From positions 1 to 33,287 of the forward strand of contig JAJRVJ010000003.1 in NCBI GenBank assembly GCA_024277435.1: DNA of 33,287 nucleotides, read 5' to 3'. Of the stretch, positions 8,401-15,126 are shown in pieces. Below the pieces are notes generated by a model that worked only from the letters and a program-made list of their open reading frames with translations, made no database searches and was not told the DNA's origin. Both the position numbers and the translations under genes were made by a program. This stretch comes from Patescibacteria group bacterium (GTDB lineage Bacteria; Patescibacteriota; Patescibacteriia; UBA9570). Position 1 is the first letter of the stretch. Each line of letters begins with the position of its first letter.

Positions 8401-10673
8401 AGTATGAAATAATTATTCTGGCTAATCCTGAAATTGAATCTGATAATGATTATCAACAAGGTGTGATTAGTCGTGATAATGGGGCGGCAGTATACTGTAG
8501 TACAGATCAAATAGCTGATGGTTTATGTGATGAAGATACATATGTACGATACACCTTTACCACCATCGCTGAGGCTAGCTTTGAAGAGGCGTGTGGCCCG
8601 TCCTATGTAGTGCTAGAGGCGGATGGAGAAGAGTTCGTGGAAGATGGTTATATCTTTACTGAGGAAAATCAAGAGGAAGATTTCAGTGCATCTGTATATG
8701 CTGCTGGCGTTGATCAATATCCAGATGATGGAGAAACTGATTTTAACGGTGATGGTACATATGATGCTGATGCCGACAACGATGGTGATGGAGAGGATGA
8801 TGGAGATGATGACCAAGCTATTGTTCGTATCGCAGATGAAATGTATTGGGAATATGAATGGGATCCTGTATATGAAACTATTGAAGATCTTGAAGCTGCT
8901 TCGTGTCCAGTAGCCGGCATTATTTCTGGCGGAGAAACTGGAACATGTTCATGTGATTATGAAGATACCTGTGAAGTAACCGCTGGTAATCCATATTGTG
9001 AGATTGTTAATGATGCGGATACATTACGTTGCTTTACGGATTCACCTACAGCGGTATGTGATGAGCTTGATTCTACTTGGGATGGAAGCGCTTGTACCTG
9101 TACATTAGCAGCAAGCTGTTCCGTTGCGGCAGGTGAATCGAGTTGTTCAATCGATATTACATCTGAAGATTTTGAATATGATGAAGCGTCATCGTGTGAT
9201 ATTGGTGAAAGTTGTGGTGACACTTATGAAGGCTGGATAACGGGAGATTTTGTTGAGGACGATAACCAACAGGTAGTTACTGCCGATGGTGTAGAGGATA
9301 CCGACACTATTACCGTTGATGTGATTGGTGATGAAACAGTTGATGATTGGACTGATGATGATTCGCAAGCTGTTGAAGTAACATTCTGTCCTGATGCAGA
9401 TTACTTAGTGAGTTATGATAATGATGAATATAATTTTTCGTGGTCGTACTGTCGAGGTGATGATCCGCAGAGCGATGATTTCTTACCAGAATTTGAAGCG
9501 AAATTTAGTCTTGATGAAGCCAATGGTAATGAAGTAACTAATACGTATGGTGCTGATGCAGAATTTGTATACGAAGCTATCTTCCGGGATACTACATCTC
9601 AAGGCAATTATTTCGAAGCGAATAACAACACAATAGCCGTTCGTGTATACGATAATAATTTAGATGACGATCGTTCTACCATTGAAGATTCGGTAGGCCC
9701 AGCCCTATGGTTCTTATTAAAGGGTACAGCTAGTTCCGCTGGTTATAGTGAGGAAGAAATTGATGGTTATCAGGCTGTGAAAGTTGGAAATAGTTATTAT
9801 ATTGCCGCAACAAATTATGATGATACAGGATCTAGTATCGAGCCCGGTGCACTTACTCCGTATATTTTCGTAATAGCATGGAGCCAAGAGGCTAGCGAAG
9901 AAACGCAAGCTGTTGTTGATCAGTTAGTTGAATCCATTCGCTTTAATTCTAATGCCAGTGGAGTATTTGATGATGAGTGTAAATTAGAGAAACGCAAAGT
10001 AGTGCGTGATACGAAACGTGTTAACGACCTAGGTACTATTACATATTTATTATCTAGTTATTACTATAATGATGCGGATGGTAATGATGCTGCAGATTTT
10101 CCAGATGTGCAATCAGGATCATTCATTGCTGGCCTTACTGGTTCTGTATGGTCATCATGGAATTCAACATTGGGTAATGAATTAGGACAGAGTCTACCAA
10201 CCGATCCTATCAATACATACGATGATGCGGAAAATAATTGTCCGTTTGATCCGCCAGATATCGAACAAGGCGAGGATCCAGATAGTGGTAGTTATTACGA
10301 TGAAACTGGTACATGTTGGGATCCAATCTATCAAGATTATTATGGACCAGAAGGATCATATCTGTATCAATACCAATGGCGTGCAGATACGTGTAATGCA
10401 TCGGCTGGTGCATGTGATATTAGTGGTATTAAATGTGAGTCCGACGATGATTGTGATATTTTTGCTCTTTACTCAGACTTAGAATATACTGGAACGTATT
10501 CTTGGGAGGATGCTTCTACATGGAATCCGTGTTCTCAGTATGCAAATGGTGATACGGTAAGTGGTGATATTAGTGATTTTTCGAATGATGGCTGCGAAAC
10601 ATTTAATTATATGACACAATCAACATCTACTACATTAGATTCGGATTACTATGACAACAACTTCTCCGAATAA
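2424..10673 (+). CDS. Giant acidic surface protein with VirB2-like membrane module, Ig/TIG domains and Cys-rich repeats
   Basis: A 2749-residue protein with no clear full-length relative. Residues 1-33 form a signal-type segment. Two membrane helices (about 66-88 and 104-126, with WGGVIWILSRGEEEKILKAK between them) resemble the TrbC/VirB2 pilin-type module common in Patescibacteria. The rest is predicted extracellular and is very rich in Asp, Ser, Thr and Cys. It contains SbsA-like Ig segments (about 150-290, 300-420 and 1910-2060) and TIG/IPT-like folds (about 612, 1125 and 1487; for example SPNDGPVGQFVTIKGTNFG). It also has small disulfide knots (DSCSDDVQCRSGVC and similar near 1100 and 1441), a calcium-type Asp run near 2105, and at least seven copies of a Cys-rich repeat. 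There is no C-terminal anchor. It starts 5 bases after yqeY and overlaps the next gene by 23 bases. Adhesion or an episymbiotic attachment fibre is an inference. Confidence 0.85.
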   Translation: MRDRSPLALIQFGLGLLAVTVTGLFFSTLAVMAQDETDLAASATDYDIQLGASDPMELITSIINWSLGILALIAVIIIIWGGVIWILSRGEEEKILKAKTILRNGLIGLGIILSAWGIATYVLNLLLDFTDAPGFYDTPDDEITYGDGSPFFVDHTNPSDGEEEVTLCHIVAATFSFPLNEETVDEDSFHTFIPRDSVSNPTGGLSDGDSCSDDVQCRSGVCTESSVCDGDQLAGSFDFSESGYSAVFYPSVDYQDNTTYKVQLDTTIEGIDPETGAVYNLSSSDSKRIFEFTTGTETDEIPPTVDVVQVTPYPEDGATEICLNPTLQIGFSESLDPASPDDENIWLYGYDGSDPADELDIDNVRLLSMGGEADDTIVTSPEVELSEFTEYGMNLYSGDADTDTFENAIYDTCGNPLSGDFDDEMEGSPTDDFVDATSAGLDQAFCSCTEGVDTCNVDVGESSCEIDADTTCTLDSACSDAHEDYVGFEYQWTWTTGDQPYCSPEIDSITQEDNYYSEDEDPYGDTGSEDTGKVLISGDYLYPFYDIDFYKNISAAGIQCFDTDHEPNMSCFVSNTGSTSITVRTPVGSRDGSVTVENADGEDTSADVLTVDSPYIQYTSPNDGPVGQFVTIKGTNFGEDEGLVYFDDILATVQCEDGWSDDAIIVAVPDGLADYETPKIQVIHADNYYSNQATFEMTDGDPGPGICELSPDCSDDGSENVIAYGENFGDSGTAYFNGSGEGYEEADIATWNDYDVGEDSQYIETSSTPVTEVDTYDFTAANDDGISNGLDYTITCSEQPEVFEFNQCSMDEDLWYLPNPRGNEKNACVNSVSMIAFTDNMDYTTTVANTNMYKCNYGFEDDGETLIDFDDTECSETISGTFVVEAISDAFLGGDGTGTLNGTEDVDGDGDEDYYEGYTFYPSSLDAAYWYKIEVTTGALNEDGVPLAEDYSFSFRIRNDVEDCVADALSVAPYSQIENSYDSSAACLQNYEYDSDDDGSDEDYTYRARPATSGCLLLDDAGTYNWEIDDEDIVQFGDSDDASQGDTDTTSNGYDTICLQGEETANTGDATVTVNLMNPADITEVAASDTAVVTVDFGYCTSDADCITDECSNTTCDVETSHCTPEITSFTPNKSTDDDPTNDSDPDVGPGGCITLNGCYFGPDRAEADSCTCTSVVDETECSVNDGDSTCLLPSRTDTCSLGESLCELSEECSYTSSTAEFASVDDGGGFIGCTCTSGSDTCTVEDEEESCVITGTDVCSSSYSTYVEPNEGSVTFNTTDAEYPSEVYCADVWDNEQVIAQVPETLAADDYAITLYSYYYNDILGFYLNDTYDDDTCSVGTEATPCLCTVDANAAAENDLVDLFGENFTLLDPGSGNEEVTFTDSTSRTATDGSESWDSDNQISDAPVPEGAVSDDEEGVQLENDSLGITSNALEFSVQCESNFDCATGCCSDNQCASAEVCNACESTDDCVDGACSSECVDGQCAPTITAVSPEVGAVGQPVTVQGCFFGAYYDSDTYDPYSRVTVDDIEASLACSETDSWSNSKVIITIPDGIFASDEDTTGEVLLRQVSDSGASTQDSNTATFTQDNSCSTVDIPVLCDATPAYSAFDDDEDTDDSTGSTDTNILYEGENFYEAVDGYCTCETDSLGECDVDEGDTSCTIEATNTYYVNPDDTGEPCSDGTTEYNDEVINATSNTYTLYEHKPGETWCTYVDPEDSSVSCQIAVGDTSCEETESETCYADPDYPTTSDACASDFENYTSLSGEFSYTDTIEGDINFLGSTDELYYVNVPYESQTGDVHAVAVMEDTTQCVSNGLEFPITCDACGDCGDTGLNCDLTFDDAFGSCTAEVTGFCRENTNSCCNTTSCVYDDSADEDDDGGTCVTQPTILFDEYNDDGDLTSNADTNPEHEDVDICPNGEFKLDFSLPVTTEDFFGDTETDESEVNFEDYIFLRPSSVDDGDVDTVIDDITVGSDQSTLTLTQSALLDFETEYEIIILANPEIESDNDYQQGVISRDNGAAVYCSTDQIADGLCDEDTYVRYTFTTIAEASFEEACGPSYVVLEADGEEFVEDGYIFTEENQEEDFSASVYAAGVDQYPDDGETDFNGDGTYDADADNDGDGEDDGDDDQAIVRIADEMYWEYEWDPVYETIEDLEAASCPVAGIISGGETGTCSCDYEDTCEVTAGNPYCEIVNDADTLRCFTDSPTAVCDELDSTWDGSACTCTLAASCSVAAGESSCSIDITSEDFEYDEASSCDIGESCGDTYEGWITGDFVEDDNQQVVTADGVEDTDTITVDVIGDETVDDWTDDDSQAVEVTFCPDADYLVSYDNDEYNFSWSYCRGDDPQSDDFLPEFEAKFSLDEANGNEVTNTYGADAEFVYEAIFRDTTSQGNYFEANNNTIAVRVYDNNLDDDRSTIEDSVGPALWFLLKGTASSAGYSEEEIDGYQAVKVGNSYYIAATNYDDTGSSIEPGALTPYIFVIAWSQEASEETQAVVDQLVESIRFNSNASGVFDDECKLEKRKVVRDTKRVNDLGTITYLLSSYYYNDADGNDAADFPDVQSGSFIAGLTGSVWSSWNSTLGNELGQSLPTDPINTYDDAENNCPFDPPDIEQGEDPDSGSYYDETGTCWDPIYQDYYGPEGSYLYQYQWRADTCNASAGACDISGIKCESDDDCDIFALYSDLEYTGTYSWEDASTWNPCSQYANGDTVSGDISDFSNDGCETFNYMTQSTSTTLDSDYYDNNFSE
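3759..9222 (+). repeat. Interspersed Cys-rich protein repeat inside the giant surface gene
   Basis: At least seven units share the pattern C-x-C/Y-x(5-8)-C-x-V/I-x-x-G-D/E-x-x-C followed within 10-30 residues by one or two more Cys. Approximate unit starts are 3759, 5935, 6124, 7349, 7556, 8946 and 9091. Examples are CSCTEGVDTCNVDVGESSC and CTCTLAASCSVAAGESSC. The units are inserted between TIG- and Ig-like segments instead of forming one tandem block. They do not match a domain I can name. Confidence 0.7.
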
Positions 10674-11346
10674 TTTAGACGTAGAGGATATTTTTGCAGG
10701 TTCTGATGATGATCTTGAAAATATTCCTGTTACTCCTGTTACAGATAGTCAATCAGCTGAGCTAACGCCGGAAGCAGTAATGCAAGATATGCAGGTGGGG
10801 GAACCGGCAAGTATTGCTGATGCTGAAGATGTGTATGATGAGCCAACCATGCGTCGTCCATTTAATTGGCGGATAGTTATTATCGTGGCTATTATCGTGG
10901 GTGGATTATTACTTATTGCTGGTATTGTAGCGGGTGGTTATTATTGGTATACTCAGCGTAATACTATTGTGGAAGATAGCATTAATAATGTTAATGTTAT
11001 TATCAATACAAATGGTGCTAGTGACTCACTTACGAATAACTCCAATATAGATATTGTAAATGTGAATGAAACTCCGGCGAATGATAGTAATGGAGCGTTT
11101 GTGGATTCCGATCACGATGGGTTATCGGATGAAGAGGAGCGAGTGAATAATACTAATCCCCTCAAGAAAGATACAGATGAAGATGGTTTATCTGATCGAG
11201 AAGAGGTGAGAGTATACTTAACTGATCCGCGTAATTCTGATACTGATGGAGATGGCTTTATTGATGGTGAGGAGGTAGCAAATTTCTATCATCCTAATCA
11301 TCCCGATCCAAAACAACGTTTATTTGAACTACCTCAAGACAATTAA
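10651..11346 (+). CDS. Single-pass membrane protein with thrombospondin type 3-like calcium repeats
   Basis: A 231-residue protein. An acidic, probably cytoplasmic N-terminus (1-70) is followed by one membrane helix (about 74-98), an Asn-rich linker, and a C-terminal run of DxDxDG motifs (DSDHDGLSDEEE, DTDEDGLSDREE, DTDGDGFIDGEE). These are the calcium-binding pattern of thrombospondin type 3 repeats. The start overlaps the end of the giant surface gene by 23 bases, implying translational coupling and perhaps partnership at the cell surface. Domain assignment is good; the biological role is unknown. Confidence 0.82.
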   Translation: MTTTSPNNLDVEDIFAGSDDDLENIPVTPVTDSQSAELTPEAVMQDMQVGEPASIADAEDVYDEPTMRRPFNWRIVIIVAIIVGGLLLIAGIVAGGYYWYTQRNTIVEDSINNVNVIINTNGASDSLTNNSNIDIVNVNETPANDSNGAFVDSDHDGLSDEEERVNNTNPLKKDTDEDGLSDREEVRVYLTDPRNSDTDGDGFIDGEEVANFYHPNHPDPKQRLFELPQDN

Positions 11347-11361
11347 TCTACACGCGATACT

Positions 11362-12876
11362 ATGGATTTTCCAAATCAAAACCCTAACCCACAAGCCCCT
11401 GCTCAACCAGGCGCAGGGCAGCCACCTACACCCGGAGCGGCTCCAACCGGCGCTCCAGCAACTCCGCAACCTGTAACTCCGCAGCAACCAGGCGTCCAAG
11501 CACCAACTCCAACTGGAGTTCCAGCTGGGCCAACTCCTCCACAAACTGGGACACATGGGCCAATGCCAGGTCCGGCAGCTCAACCAATTCAAACTAGCCC
11601 ACCAGCCGGAATGCCTGCAGCAGGCAGCTCAATTCCTGTAACAACTAGCCTTGGCCTTCAGCCAGGAGGTATGGTTCCGGGATCGGGTCCGGTGCCACCA
11701 CAAAGTGGATCAGCGCTGCCTGGTACCGGTGATGTATATACAATGCCAGAAAAATTCTTGCAAGATTCTACAGCGCCAGTTGAGGGACAACCAGCTGGTA
11801 AAAAGAAAAAGGGTAAGGGGTTAACCATAGTATTGATTATTATTATTATATTAGCTATCGGTGGCTTAGTGGCTGCTGGCGTGTATTATTATCTGCAAAT
11901 TTCTGCAGAACCAGAACAGCAAGATCAGCAAATTGTGAATGAGATTGTTGAGAATGTGAATGAAAATGAAAATGGGAATACCAATGTTAACGAAAATGAA
12001 AATGTGAACGAGAACGCGAATGATAATGCAAATGTTAACGAAAATGAGAATGCGAACACAAACGAAAATGCTAACAAGAGCGCGAATGATAATGCAAATG
12101 TTAACGAAAATGAAAACGCTAACAAGAATGTGAACGCCAATGACAATGTAAATACAGCTATTCCATCTGATGTAGTACCAAGTAAGGATACAGATGATGA
12201 TGACCTTACTAATGAAGAGGAGAAGTTGTATGGTACCGAGGCAAATAAGCCAGATACCGATACGGATGGTTATACGGATGGTGAAGAAATTCTTGCTGGA
12301 TACGATCCAACAGATCCAACGAGCTCTAGTAGATTAGAGGATAGTACCATTGTAGAATCGTACAAGAACAAACAGTTTGGCTATACTATTCTTTATCCAA
12401 GTGATTGGGTGGCTGAAGAGGTATCAGAATCTACCGATAATGAAGTATTCTTTACTCCAACCACACTTGATACAGCCGGTCAATTTGTAGAAGTGTTAGT
12501 ACAGGATAATCCAACCGGGTTTACAGCATTAGATTGGTACGTTGATCAAGCTAAGGTTGATGAGGCCGATCTTACTCCAATTACTACGTTTGATGGACTA
12601 GAAGGTGTATTGAGTATTGATGGATATACAGCATATTTTGCAAATAGTGATTCTGTATATGCCGTAACATATAGCTTTGGTAATAAAACGGAAGTGCACT
12701 TTACATCATCGTTCACAATGATGGCTAAGAGTTTTGCATTCATTAAGAAGAGTACTAAAAAAACTTCAGATAGTAATTCAAATTCTAACACAAACAAAAC
12801 TACTAACGAGAACGCTAACACAAATACAAGCGCTGATACGAACACCAATACGAATGAAGATCCTTCTGACGCATAA
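11362..12876 (+). CDS. Membrane protein: Pro-rich N-terminus, Asn/Glu linker, TSP3-like repeats, PsbP/Mog1-like domain
   Basis: A 504-residue protein. Residues 1-145 are Pro/Gly/Ala/Gln-rich and low in complexity. A Lys stretch then precedes a membrane helix (about 153-180). Next is an extracellular Asn/Glu linker (about 192-263) and two calcium-type motifs (DTDDDDLTNEEE, DTDTDGYTDGEE). A globular domain beginning FGYTILYPSDW (about 333-470) resembles the PsbP/Mog1 fold often fused to bacterial lipoproteins. The tail is Asn/Thr-rich. It lies 15 bases after the previous gene, with which it shares architecture (N-terminal membrane anchor, linker, DxDxDG), suggesting relatedness or joint function. 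The stop is inside the start of ybeY. No enzymatic function is claimed. Confidence 0.82.
   Translation: MDFPNQNPNPQAPAQPGAGQPPTPGAAPTGAPATPQPVTPQQPGVQAPTPTGVPAGPTPPQTGTHGPMPGPAAQPIQTSPPAGMPAAGSSIPVTTSLGLQPGGMVPGSGPVPPQSGSALPGTGDVYTMPEKFLQDSTAPVEGQPAGKKKKGKGLTIVLIIIIILAIGGLVAAGVYYYLQISAEPEQQDQQIVNEIVENVNENENGNTNVNENENVNENANDNANVNENENANTNENANKSANDNANVNENENANKNVNANDNVNTAIPSDVVPSKDTDDDDLTNEEEKLYGTEANKPDTDTDGYTDGEEILAGYDPTDPTSSSRLEDSTIVESYKNKQFGYTILYPSDWVAEEVSESTDNEVFFTPTTLDTAGQFVEVLVQDNPTGFTALDWYVDQAKVDEADLTPITTFDGLEGVLSIDGYTAYFANSDSVYAVTYSFGNKTEVHFTSSFTMMAKSFAFIKKSTKKTSDSNSNSNTNKTTNENANTNTSADTNTNTNEDPSDA
11937..12153 (+). repeat. Asn/Glu codon repeat tract
   Basis: An imperfect tandem array of six-base units of the type AAtGTN / GAAAAT encoding alternating Asn-Val/Asn-Glu/Asn-Ala residues. 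It contains a longer duplicated block (GCGAATGATAATGCAAATG seen at about 12015 and 12080). It encodes the extracellular linker of the 504-residue protein. Such tracts change length by slippage and recombination. Confidence 0.8.
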
Positions 12877-13264
12877 AGCGAGAGCTCCGCGTTTAACACA
12901 GTCTTCTGTCCAGAAAGTATTACGAGCGGTTGGTAAGGAAGTGCAGCTCCCGAAAGATTTTTCTGTATCCATTGTTACGGTAGGGGATGCGGAGATGCAG
13001 AAATTAAATAAACAGTATCGCAATATCGATGCTGTAACGGATGTATTATCATTTCCCTATGACGATGACATCCTTACTGGTGAAATTGTGCTGTGCTATC
13101 CACAGGCACTACGTCAAGCTAAATACAAACAGGCGCCTATTGATAGGGAATTGGCCTGGCTTACTACGCATGGTATTTTACATGTGTTAGGATACGACCA
13201 TGAAATTGCAGCAGATGCTAAGATAATGAGGCCATTAGAACGATTAATATTACAACATGTTTAA
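12854..13264 (+). CDS. ybeY: Endoribonuclease YbeY (rRNA maturation)
   Basis: A 136-residue metallo-endoribonuclease involved in 16S rRNA 3' end maturation and ribosome quality control. The zinc-binding signature HGILHVLGYDH (about residues 106-116) is complete, and the family segment NKQYRNIDAVTDVLSFPY precedes it. The reading frame is open further upstream to 12734, but that part only reads the other frame of the preceding Asn-rich tail. The ATG at 12854 gives the standard YbeY length. The start overlaps the previous gene by 23 bases and the stop overlaps dgkA by 8 bases, so the block is translationally coupled. Confidence 0.95.
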   Translation: MKILLTHKARAPRLTQSSVQKVLRAVGKEVQLPKDFSVSIVTVGDAEMQKLNKQYRNIDAVTDVLSFPYDDDILTGEIVLCYPQALRQAKYKQAPIDRELAWLTTHGILHVLGYDHEIAADAKIMRPLERLILQHV

Positions 13265-13646
13265 TAACCTAAAACGTCTTTTGAAGAGTTTTAAGTACGC
13301 TACTACTGGCTTGATGTATGTATGGCATCATGAGCAGAATTTTCGAATACAAACGTTTGTTTCACTTTGTGTTGTACTAGCTATGGTGTTATTTCAGTTA
13401 CCGTTGTGGCAGGTTATTATTCTGATATTATTAATAATGATTGTATTAATACTGGAATTGATGAATACGATAGCTGAGAAAATGGTAGATATCTTAAAGC
13501 CGCGTATTCATTCCTATGTGCGTGTTATCAAAGATATGATGGCTGCAGCAGTATTTATATCATCTTTAGGGTCGGCAATTATTGGACTTCTCATTTTTGT
13601 ACCATATATAGTAGATTTATTTGTAAATTTGTTCTATAATAGTTAG
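13257..13646 (+). CDS. dgkA: Diacylglycerol/undecaprenol kinase family membrane protein
   Basis: A 129-residue integral membrane protein of the DgkA family, which phosphorylates diacylglycerol or, in many bacteria, undecaprenol to feed cell-wall carrier lipid. It has three predicted membrane helices (about 32-47, 52-68 and 95-120) and the family active-site region ELMNTIAEKMVD followed by IKDMMAAAVFISS. Canonical sequences read ELxNTAIE; here the order is NTIAE, a small variation. It overlaps the end of ybeY by 8 bases, a frequent gene pair. The actual lipid substrate cannot be decided from sequence. Confidence 0.9.
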   Translation: MFNNLKRLLKSFKYATTGLMYVWHHEQNFRIQTFVSLCVVLAMVLFQLPLWQVIILILLIMIVLILELMNTIAEKMVDILKPRIHSYVRVIKDMMAAAVFISSLGSAIIGLLIFVPYIVDLFVNLFYNS

Positions 13647-13668
13647 GAGATTTATTAACTTTTTTTGA

Positions 13669-14922
13669 ATGCGTATGCCCAAGGGGGATGTGATTACAGG
13701 ACTCGATATTGGATCAACCACGATTCGTGTTGCTGTTGGACAAATAAATCCGTACGATAATGAAATTCATATCATTGGGGCGGCTGAACATCCGGCGGAA
13801 GGTATTAATAAAGGTGTTATTACCAGTATTGAAGATGCTGTATCCAGCATTTCTGGAGCCTTAGACAAGGCTGAGCGAATGACCGGCATTCCAACGGAAC
13901 AAGCCTATGTTAGTGTAAATGGAAGCCATATTCTCTCACAGGAGAGCCATGGCGTTGTTGCTGTTTCTAAAGCCGATGGTGAAGTGCGTGAAGATGATGT
14001 GACGCGAGTAATTGAAGCTGCTCAAACGGTTGCTACACCACCAAATTATGAAATATTACATGTTATCCCACGTCAGTTTGTAGTAGATGGTCAAGAAGGT
14101 GTAAAAGATCCTGTAGGTATGACTGGAATTAAGCTTGAAGTGGATGCGCAAATTATTTTGGGATTAGTATCACAAATAAAAAATCTTACTAAATGTGTAT
14201 ATCGTACAGGTACGGATATTCAAGATCTTGTGCTTGGCGCCCTAGCTGCAAGTGAAGCCGTGCTCACTAAACGTCAAAAAGAATTAGGAGTGGCCTTAGT
14301 AAACTTAGGCGGACTCACTACTAGTGTAATGGTATTTGAAGAAGGTGATGTTATTCATACAAAAATATTACCAGTAGGGGCTGGCCATATTACTAATGAC
14401 ATTGCTATTGGCTTACGCACATCTGTAGATATCGCCGAAGAAATTAAAACAACTGCTGGTGCCGCTAGTTCTGAAACAGTTGGAAAGCATGAACAAATTG
14501 ATTTAAAGGATATCGATCCTAACGAAGATGGTAGGGTATCACGTCGTGAAGTGGCAGAAATTATTGAAGCTCGGTTAGAGGAGATTTTTTCAATGGTAAA
14601 TAAAGAGCTTAAGGAAATTAATCGGCATGGTATGTTACCAGCTGGCATTGTGCTTACAGGTGGTGGTGCAAAATTGAGCGGTATTGTGGAAGTGGCAAAA
14701 AAGCAGTTTTATTTACCAGCGTCAGTTGGTACACCGCGTACATTTAAAACAGCTATTGATAAAATACAAGATCCTGTATTTGCAACTGCACTTGGTTTGG
14801 TATTATGGGGAGAATCATTATCTGGAACACAGAGTTCTCACTTTGGTTCACTGCCAAAATTTTCAGCAGTGGGAGATGCTACCACTACAATGAAAAAATG
14901 GTTTAAGAGTTTGCTGCCGTAA
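13669..14922 (+). CDS. ftsA: Cell division protein FtsA
   Basis: An actin-like ATPase of 417 residues that tethers FtsZ filaments to the membrane. The phosphate-1 motif GLDIGSTTIRVAVG is at the N-terminus, the SHS2-type (1C) domain follows, and the adenosine motif IVLTGGGAKLSGI lies near residue 330. The C-terminus ends in a short amphipathic helix (TTMKKWFKSLL), as expected for membrane binding. A second ATG at 13675 is an equally possible start. A -10 TATAAT lies at 13635-13640 inside the end of dgkA, so it may have its own promoter. It is followed by ftsZ after a 204-base gap. Confidence 0.97.
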   Translation: MRMPKGDVITGLDIGSTTIRVAVGQINPYDNEIHIIGAAEHPAEGINKGVITSIEDAVSSISGALDKAERMTGIPTEQAYVSVNGSHILSQESHGVVAVSKADGEVREDDVTRVIEAAQTVATPPNYEILHVIPRQFVVDGQEGVKDPVGMTGIKLEVDAQIILGLVSQIKNLTKCVYRTGTDIQDLVLGALAASEAVLTKRQKELGVALVNLGGLTTSVMVFEEGDVIHTKILPVGAGHITNDIAIGLRTSVDIAEEIKTTAGAASSETVGKHEQIDLKDIDPNEDGRVSRREVAEIIEARLEEIFSMVNKELKEINRHGMLPAGIVLTGGGAKLSGIVEVAKKQFYLPASVGTPRTFKTAIDKIQDPVFATALGLVLWGESLSGTQSSHFGSLPKFSAVGDATTTMKKWFKSLLP

Positions 14923-14965
14923 TTATTGGTTATTGTACACATTTTGTATTCATATGCCTGTGAAT

Positions 14966-14992
14966 AAAAACACCGTACGATCGGTGTTTTTT
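14966..14992 (+). terminator. Intrinsic terminator after ftsA
   Basis: An A5 run with CACCG, a six-base loop, then CGGTG and T6: a standard Rho-independent terminator, symmetric enough to act in both directions. It separates ftsA from ftsZ transcription. Confidence 0.85.
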
Positions 14993-15041
14993 AGTACCAT
15001 AAAATATAGCTATTATTGCCTTTTGCATACATTTCGTATTC

Positions 15042-15065
15042 ATAGGCCATTGACTAATGGCCTAT
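15042..15065. repeat. Inverted repeat in the ftsA-ftsZ gap
   Basis: A perfect 10-base inverted repeat (ATAGGCCATT / AATGGCCTAT) around a four-base centre, not followed by a T-run. It sits 20 bases upstream of the ftsZ -35 box, so it could be an operator or an RNA hairpin. A sequence just before it (ATTTCGTATTCATAGGCC) resembles one before the ftsA terminator (ATTTTGTATTCATATGCC, about 14941). Confidence 0.6.
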
Positions 15066-15084
15066 TTGCGAGTAATCTACGGAG

Positions 15085-15115
15085 TTGATATTAGTTTATT
15101 TAACTTAACTATAAT
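15085..15115 (+). promoter_or_regulatory. Putative ftsZ promoter, nearly leaderless
   Basis: TTGATA (15085-15090) and TATAAT (15110-15115) are separated by 19 bases, slightly long. The -10 box ends 11 bases before the ftsZ ATG and there is no Shine-Dalgarno sequence, so the mRNA probably has a leader of only a few bases. Confidence 0.6.
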
Positions 15116-15126
15116 AGTTATTTGTT

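Noticed and set aside
3185-10413. Many open frames antisense to or shifted within the giant surface gene
   Set aside because: They are by-products of its GAT/GAA/AGT-rich codons; none has a start signal or recognisable domain.
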